NCBI GenBank assembly: GCA_001464165.1
Contig: LNEX01000265.1
Coordinates: forward strand, 1 to 9,651
DNA: 9,651 nt
Reading direction: 5' to 3'
Source: a bacterium Ga0077546
GTDB taxonomy: Bacteria; Cyanobacteriota; Vampirovibrionia; Obscuribacterales; Obscuribacteraceae
Below are positions 5,297 through 9,651 of the stretch, in pieces. Numbering within the stretch: the first letter of the stretch is position 1; each line of letters starts with the position of its first letter. A program made the position numbers and the translations under genes. The notes under the pieces are model-generated. The model was given only the letters and a program-made list of their open reading frames with translations, had not been told where the DNA came from and searched no databases.

Positions 5297-7533
5297 AAAT
5301 TAAGCCTACAAAAGCCCAGAGGGTAGAGCGTTTTACCCTTTCTGACAGCAGTTCTTCTGGTGAAGCTCGCTCGTATCGCATTGGCATCGATGTTGGTGGA
5401 ACCTTTACCCATGCTGTAGCCTTAGACGCTGGTAGCTCCACTTTAGTGGCCAAGGCCATGGTGCCGACGAGCCATCGTGCTAAAGAAGGCGTCGCTAAAG
5501 GAATTGTTGAGGCGTTGCACTTGCTACTGCAGTCTGCTGAAATCCCTCCTGCTGCGGTTAGCTTTATTGCCCATAGCACCACTCAAGCCACCAATGCCCT
5601 GCTTGAAGGTGACCTTGCCCATGTCGGCATCATTGGTATGGGAGCTGGTGCCAATGCTATTCTAGCTAAATCGTCAACAAAGTTAGGACGCATTCCCGTT
5701 GCATCAGGTTGCTTCTTAGAAACTACACATAGGTTTTTAAATTCGCGCACGGTTACTGAAGAATTAGTGCGCAAGACAATTCTTGAGCTGAAAGAGCTAG
5801 GGTGTACAGCCATAGCCGCTAGTGAGGCCTTTGCTCCGGACCAACCAGATAACGAGCAGTTAGTCTTGAAGGTGGCTCAGGAGCTTGGAATTTTAGCAAC
5901 AGCTGGGTCGGAAGTTAGTCAGCTATACGGATTGAAAGTAAGAACTCGAACTGCGGCAATCAATGCTGGAATTTTGCCTAAGATGATTGAGAGCGCGGAT
6001 CTGACAGAGCGAAGTGTAAGGGAAGCTGGCATTGGCGCACCTATCATGATTATGAGATCTGATGGCGGTGTAATGGACATTGATGCCATGCGCAGACGAC
6101 CAATTTTATCAATTCTCTCTGGCCCAGCGGCTGGTGTGGCTGCCGCTATGATGTTTTTGCGTATCTCCGATGGGATTTTTCTCGAGGTCGGTGGTACAAG
6201 TACCGACATTTCAGCTATTGCTAATGGACGAGCCTTAATTCGCTCTGCTGAGATTGGTGGCCATCGCATCTATATGCGCACATTAGACGTGCGTACCGTT
6301 GGTGTGGCTGGGGGTTCTCTCAGTCGCTTGTCTGGAAAAGCGGCTGGTGAGATTCTTGCAGTTGGTCCCCGTAGCGCTCATATTGCTAATCTTGCTTACG
6401 CATCGTTTAGTGACGCATTGACGACAGGTGAATTCAATGTTTCTACTGTTAGTCCACTGAAAAAAGATCCTGCCGATTATGTGGCTTTAAGTCGGCCTGA
6501 TGACAATCAGCCTAGTCTCAGTGTTACGCCAACTTGTGCTGCGAATTTGCTTGGTCTTGTTCCACAGGGTAATTGTGCTAGTGGTAATTTAGAGACAATT
6601 GGTCAGGCATTTACTGCGCTGTCAAAACATTTGAGCAAGCCTGCTGACAAAGCAGATGCTGACAGCTCAACTGCTTTGGCGCTGGCGACTAAAATTCAGA
6701 AGCTGGCTTCGGCTCAATGTATACCGGTGGTAAGGAAGCTTATTGCTGAGCATAAATTGGATGCTGAACTTGTTGATTTGATTGGTGGCGGTGGTGGTGC
6801 CGCTGCTATTGTGCCTTTTGTTGCTAAAGAAATGAACTTGCGCTATAGCTTAGCTGAGCATGCTGATGTAATTTCGGCAATTGGCGTTGCCATGGCTTTA
6901 ATTCGTGAGACTGTTGAGCGCCAAGTGTCGAATCCAACTCATTCTAGTGAGACTATTTTGGCTATGCGGCAAGAAGTTTTTGACGCAGTTCATAAAATGG
7001 GTGCGGAACCTTCTACAATTGAAGTTCATGTTGAGATCGATAGTAAGACCTCTGTGGTGCGAGCTACAGCTAGCGGCGCGACTAAGATGACCACCAGGGC
7101 TGGTGAAGTCTCGCTTTCGCCGGAAGAGAGAAAAAAGCTGGTTGCCGACTCTATGAGAGTCGCTGTAGCAGAAGTACATGAGATATGCGCCAATGATTAC
7201 TTTTCGGTGTATGGTGCAACGCGTAAATCTCACGGCGGATTTCTTGATTTCCTTAGCTCTGCTAAAAAAGCCCTGCGAATTCTTGATAGAGATGGAGATG
7301 CCAAGGCAGCCCTAAAGGAAGAGGCTGAAGGTGTGATATTGAGTTTGATAGAGGCGCATGCGAGTTGGGGTGATGCAGGCAAGACCATTCCAAGCATGAT
7401 CTTGTTGCTTGGCGCTAAGATAGTCGACCTTTCTGGTCTTCTGGATCAAGAGCAGGTTGTTGCCCTTGCTCGTGCCGAGCTGGCGAATGTAGCAAGTGCT
7501 GCTACTGTGTTGATTATTGCTAAGCTAACCTAA
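5290..7533 (+). CDS. Hydantoinase/oxoprolinase family protein (HyuA-type ATPase)
   Basis: A 747-residue cytoplasmic protein of the actin-like/sugar-kinase ATPase fold. Members hydrolyse cyclic amides such as 5-oxoproline or hydantoins at the cost of ATP, or carboxylate ketones. Motifs: phosphate-binding loop GIDVGGTFT (32-40), HSTTQATNALLEG (95-107), MRSDGGVMDID (255-265), LSGPAAGV (276-283), EVGGTSTDIS (299-308), TVGVAGGS (336-343) and DLIGGGGGAAA (496-506). The first 28 residues precede the domain and look disordered. The Asp that often follows GGTFT is His41 here, and the usual GxGGGS is GVAGGS. It starts with GTG inside the transporter's last codons. There is no HyuB-type partner downstream, so this is a stand-alone HyuA of the kind often annotated only at family level. 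The real substrate is unknown. Family secure, reaction not. Confidence 0.9.
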   Translation: MVEIKPTKAQRVERFTLSDSSSSGEARSYRIGIDVGGTFTHAVALDAGSSTLVAKAMVPTSHRAKEGVAKGIVEALHLLLQSAEIPPAAVSFIAHSTTQATNALLEGDLAHVGIIGMGAGANAILAKSSTKLGRIPVASGCFLETTHRFLNSRTVTEELVRKTILELKELGCTAIAASEAFAPDQPDNEQLVLKVAQELGILATAGSEVSQLYGLKVRTRTAAINAGILPKMIESADLTERSVREAGIGAPIMIMRSDGGVMDIDAMRRRPILSILSGPAAGVAAAMMFLRISDGIFLEVGGTSTDISAIANGRALIRSAEIGGHRIYMRTLDVRTVGVAGGSLSRLSGKAAGEILAVGPRSAHIANLAYASFSDALTTGEFNVSTVSPLKKDPADYVALSRPDDNQPSLSVTPTCAANLLGLVPQGNCASGNLETIGQAFTALSKHLSKPADKADADSSTALALATKIQKLASAQCIPVVRKLIAEHKLDAELVDLIGGGGGAAAIVPFVAKEMNLRYSLAEHADVISAIGVAMALIRETVERQVSNPTHSSETILAMRQEVFDAVHKMGAEPSTIEVHVEIDSKTSVVRATASGATKMTTRAGEVSLSPEERKKLVADSMRVAVAEVHEICANDYFSVYGATRKSHGGFLDFLSSAKKALRILDRDGDAKAALKEEAEGVILSLIEAHASWGDAGKTIPSMILLLGAKIVDLSGLLDQEQVVALARAELANVASAATVLIIAKLT

Positions 7534-7538
7534 ATTCA

Positions 7539-7913
7539 ATGCAAATAGATTCGCCCACATTTCACAAAGGTATTGCCGAATTTAATCGACAAGAGTTCTA
7601 TGAATGTCATGAGACTCTTGAAGAGTATTGGCAAAGTCTTACAACTGATGTTCCTCACAAAGAAATGATTCAAGGAATCATTCAAATCGCCGTGGCTTAT
7701 TATCATTTGCGCCGCAACAATGTCAAGGGTGCTCTTAAATTGTTGCTTCGAGGAAACAGCCGCTTAGAGCGATATCTGCCCACCAGTGGCGGTCTTGAGC
7801 TGGCTGCTTGTTTTGCCACTGTGGCCGCAGATATCGCGCTGATTGAAGCTGGGTGCGCTTTTGACGATCCACGGTTGAAAATTCCAACAATTCAAAACAA
7901 CTGGCCTGCATAA
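7539..7913 (+). CDS. DUF309 family protein
   Basis: A 124-residue small, mostly helical cytoplasmic protein. The family signature is plain: F-x-x-G-(I/x)-x-x-FN-x-x-x-(F/Y)(F/Y)ECHE-x-LE-x-x-W (residues 8-31), then a helix EMIQGIIQIAVAYYHL (42-57) and GALKLLLRGNSRLERY (64-79). The ECHE motif (22-25) could bind a metal, although no biochemical function is established for the family, which is common in cyanobacteria and Firmicutes. The start ATG follows the HyuA-like stop by 5 bases with no clear ribosome binding site, so it is probably translated by coupling. Its place at the end of the transporter-HyuA run suggests co-expression but not necessarily a shared pathway. Confidence 0.9.
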   Translation: MQIDSPTFHKGIAEFNRQEFYECHETLEEYWQSLTTDVPHKEMIQGIIQIAVAYYHLRRNNVKGALKLLLRGNSRLERYLPTSGGLELAACFATVAADIALIEAGCAFDDPRLKIPTIQNNWPA

Positions 7914-7914
7914 G

Positions 7915-7943
7915 TTGTTGAATTGAAGTCAACCAGCTATTAT
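7915..7943 (+). promoter_or_regulatory. Candidate promoter for the response regulator gene
   Basis: TTGTTG (7915-7920), a 17-base spacer and TATTAT (7938-7943, 5 of 6 to the consensus -10) lie in the 66-base gap before the GTG at 7980. Transcription would start near 7950 and leave a leader of about 30 bases. If real, the response regulator and ruvA can be expressed apart from the transporter run. The -35 match is poor. Confidence 0.3.
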
Positions 7944-7979
7944 CAACGTTCGGGCATTCCTGGTTACTAGAATCTGAAC

Positions 7980-8894
7980 GTGAAAAGCAACACTATCCTG
8001 GTCGTAGACGATGAGCAATCAATCACCACACTATTGAGTGAGGTGCTCAAAAAGGCTGGCTATGCAGCCAGTATTGCCAATGACGGCTTTAAGGCAATCG
8101 CTGCCTGCAAGGTTCGCACACCTGATGCCATTATCTTAGATTTGCATATGCCCCTTATGGGCGGCATTGAAGTCTATAACCGGCTGCGAGCCGATGATAA
8201 AACTTCGGCAATTCCGATAGTTTTCCTGGCCGCTCGAGATAAGCCATTGCCGACCTTTTCAGGCGACGGTGCCAGCAATGAAGACATTCTGTTCAAGCCT
8301 GTTGAGGCTAATGAATTGTTGTCACGAGTAAAGAGCGTGCTTAAAGAGAAAGCCCTTCGTGATGAATTGCGCCGCAAAGAGGCTCAGCTGAAAGAGCTTT
8401 CATTGACAGATGCTCTGACAGAGCTTAAGAGTAGTCGTTACCTAGATGAATTCATGCAGATTGGTATTCGCCAGGCGAAGCGCTACAGCGTACCGTTCTC
8501 GTTGGTTATCATGGAAATTGATCACCATCAGGAACTTCTTAAGTCTTTGGGCCAGGATGCCTTCGACAAAGTCGTTAGTCAGGTAGCGCAAATTGTTGCC
8601 AAGCAGATGAGGGAGTCTGACATCGTTGTTCGCACTAATACCTCGGAATTTACTGTTGTGCTCACCTGCACTACTAAAGAGGGAGCCATAGAAGTAGCCG
8701 AGCGTCTTCGTACCTCAGTGGCTGCATCTGTTCTAGCAATCGGCGCTGAGTCCAAAGCTGTGACTGTTTCGGTTGGTATTTGTCAGTTTGCCAAACATAT
8801 GGACGACGAGGGTAAACTTCTGATGTCTCACGGCCGTGCCGCTGTTGAGCACGCACATAGTAGTGGCGGCAATATGACCTTGATGGCTGAATAG
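7980..8894 (+). CDS. Response regulator: receiver domain plus degenerate GGDEF domain
   Basis: 304 residues, cytoplasmic. Receiver domain (about 4-122): acidic pair Asp10-Asp11, phosphoacceptor Asp54 in ILDLHMP, Lys106 in FKP; the usual switch Thr/Ser is Ala84. A charged helix (122-140) links to the GGDEF domain (about 141-302), which opens with the normal LTDALTEL. The active site is lost: the RYGGDEF position reads RTNTSEF (218-224), the metal-site Asp before IDHF is Glu179, the guanine-contact Asn of FKxxND is Leu187, and GHxxGD is GQDAFD. Cyclase activity is therefore unlikely. An RESD motif (211-214) stands exactly where the inhibitory I-site RxxD should be, so it may bind c-di-GMP. The GTG at 7980 is the only start that fits the receiver N-terminus. 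No sensor kinase is nearby, so the input partner is unknown. Confidence 0.92.
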   Translation: MKSNTILVVDDEQSITTLLSEVLKKAGYAASIANDGFKAIAACKVRTPDAIILDLHMPLMGGIEVYNRLRADDKTSAIPIVFLAARDKPLPTFSGDGASNEDILFKPVEANELLSRVKSVLKEKALRDELRRKEAQLKELSLTDALTELKSSRYLDEFMQIGIRQAKRYSVPFSLVIMEIDHHQELLKSLGQDAFDKVVSQVAQIVAKQMRESDIVVRTNTSEFTVVLTCTTKEGAIEVAERLRTSVAASVLAIGAESKAVTVSVGICQFAKHMDDEGKLLMSHGRAAVEHAHSSGGNMTLMAE

Positions 8895-8943
8895 AGCTAA
8901 TTACAAGAGCAAGCATTTCACCACCAGTAATGGCATCGCGGTT

Positions 8944-8952
8944 AAGGAAAGG
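8944..8952 (+). promoter_or_regulatory. Strong ribosome binding site of ruvA
   Basis: AAGGAAAGG lies 9 bases before the ATG at 8962 and fixes that ATG as the start. It is the clearest ribosome site in the window. Confidence 0.75.
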
Positions 8953-8961
8953 CTATCTATA

Positions 8962-9594
8962 ATGCTGGCATATTTGAAAGGCGTGATCGTTACAAAAGAG
9001 ATTTCTGGTGGGCCAGTCGATCGGCTGGTGCTGGATGTTAATGATGTAGGATACGAGCTTTCGGTGGCGCATTCAGCCTTGTTGCAGCTCGGGCAGATTG
9101 GTGACTCTGTAACTGTTTATACATCGATTGCCATTCGAGAAACAGAGTGGACTATTTTCGGATTTAGGGATGTGAGCGAGCGGCAACTTTTCAATCTATT
9201 GCAGTCAGTGACTGGAATAGGACCCAAGCTTGCTCTTGGCCTTGTTGGTACACTCGGGATTGAAACACTTGTAGAAGCTGTATTGAGTGAGAATCAAAAG
9301 ATGATTTCGCAGGCTCCTGGGGTGGGCGCAAAAGTAGCGCAGAGAATAATTCTTGAATTGAAAACTAAAATGGAGGAATTTTCTCAAACCCTTGGTAGTA
9401 AACCTTTGGAGCCATTTACTAGTAAGTCTGCAGTGTTCGAGGAAGTGACGGAAATATTGGCTAATCTTGGTTACACGGCCACTGAAATTCATGCTGCTTT
9501 GAAAAAGGCAAAAGAAAAGAACATTGAAGCAGACAGTGCTGAAGAGCTAGTTCGATTCGCATTGAGAGCTCTTAGCGCGCCGCAATCTGTTTAG
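8962..9594 (+). CDS. ruvA: Holliday junction branch migration complex subunit RuvA
   Basis: RuvA binds four-way DNA junctions as a tetramer and loads the RuvB motor for branch migration in recombinational repair. The 210-residue length is normal. Domain I (about 1-66) is the OB-fold, starting MLAYLKGVIV with NDVGYEL at 27-33. Domain II (about 67-140) carries two helix-hairpin-helix motifs, SVTGIGPKLALGL (82-94) and APGVGAKVAQRII (118-130). After a variable linker, domain III (about 158-205, with ILANLGYTATEIHAAL) is the RuvB-binding three-helix module. It lies 67 bases after the response regulator gene on the same strand and has a strong ribosome site. RuvB and RuvC are not in the window; about 57 AT-rich bases follow to the edge without a gene I can call. 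Confidence 0.97.
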   Translation: MLAYLKGVIVTKEISGGPVDRLVLDVNDVGYELSVAHSALLQLGQIGDSVTVYTSIAIRETEWTIFGFRDVSERQLFNLLQSVTGIGPKLALGLVGTLGIETLVEAVLSENQKMISQAPGVGAKVAQRIILELKTKMEEFSQTLGSKPLEPFTSKSAVFEEVTEILANLGYTATEIHAALKKAKEKNIEADSAEELVRFALRALSAPQSV

Positions 9595-9651
9595 GACTTT
9601 TCCGTGTCCGCTTATTAAAGTAAGAAAAAATTGTTTTATTTCTAGCAACGG

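Noticed and set aside
8958..8963. Perfect TATAAT overlapping the ruvA start codon
   Set aside because: No -35-like sequence at 16-18 bases upstream, and transcription from it would start inside the gene.
9610..9645. CTTA...TAAG followed by A- and T-runs after ruvA as a terminator
   Set aside because: The stem is only about 4 bp of weak pairs and the order of A-run and T-run does not fit a standard intrinsic terminator; the window ends too soon to judge.

Overview
The window reads as ordinary bacterial chromosome with roughly balanced base composition. It holds six complete protein genes and the 3' part of a seventh. No tRNA, rRNA, CRISPR array, insertion sequence or phage gene is visible. 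My best guess for the source is the non-photosynthetic cyanobacterial sister group (Melainabacteria/Vampirovibrionia, perhaps Obscuribacterales). This rests on the style of the large Gly/Ala-rich plus coiled-coil protein and on the DUF309 and RuvA sequence types. It is an inference from memory of families, not a demonstrated placement. Of the seven visible stop codons, four are TAG, three TAA and none TGA, and no internal TGA is needed anywhere, so the standard bacterial code fits.

Layout. (1) Positions 1-706, plus strand: the catalytic C-terminal part of a DAHP synthase (first step of the shikimate pathway). Its reading frame continues to the left edge of the window but is broken by an in-frame TAG at 44-46. 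(2) Positions 736-3393, minus strand, converging on it: an 885-residue protein of unknown function. It has a Gly/Ala-rich N-terminal module, a long Glu/Lys/Arg/Gln-rich helical middle, a Pro-containing heptapeptide repeat and a more globular C-terminus. (3) Positions 3394-3898: a 505-base divergent intergenic region with several short repeat structures. (4) Positions 3899-7913, plus strand: a tight run of three genes, made up of a many-spanning anion/carboxylate-type transporter, a HyuA-type hydantoinase/oxoprolinase ATPase that overlaps it by 7 bases, and a DUF309 protein 5 bases further on. (5) Positions 7980-8894: a response regulator with a receiver domain and a degenerate GGDEF domain. 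(6) Positions 8962-9594: ruvA, Holliday junction helicase subunit A.

How they work together. The transporter and HyuA-like ATPase are almost certainly translationally coupled and probably form an uptake-and-ring-opening pair for a small cyclic amide or related compound; the substrate cannot be told from sequence. The response regulator probably signals as a c-di-GMP-binding or protein-interaction switch rather than as a cyclase, because its GGDEF active site is lost while an RxxD inhibitory-site motif is kept at the right distance. RuvA follows it on the same strand with its own strong ribosome binding site. I see no evidence of a large novel system. The points most worth a second look are the amber codon in the DAHP synthase, the degenerate GGDEF with retained I-site, the architecture of the 885-residue protein and the transporter/HyuA pair without a HyuB partner.
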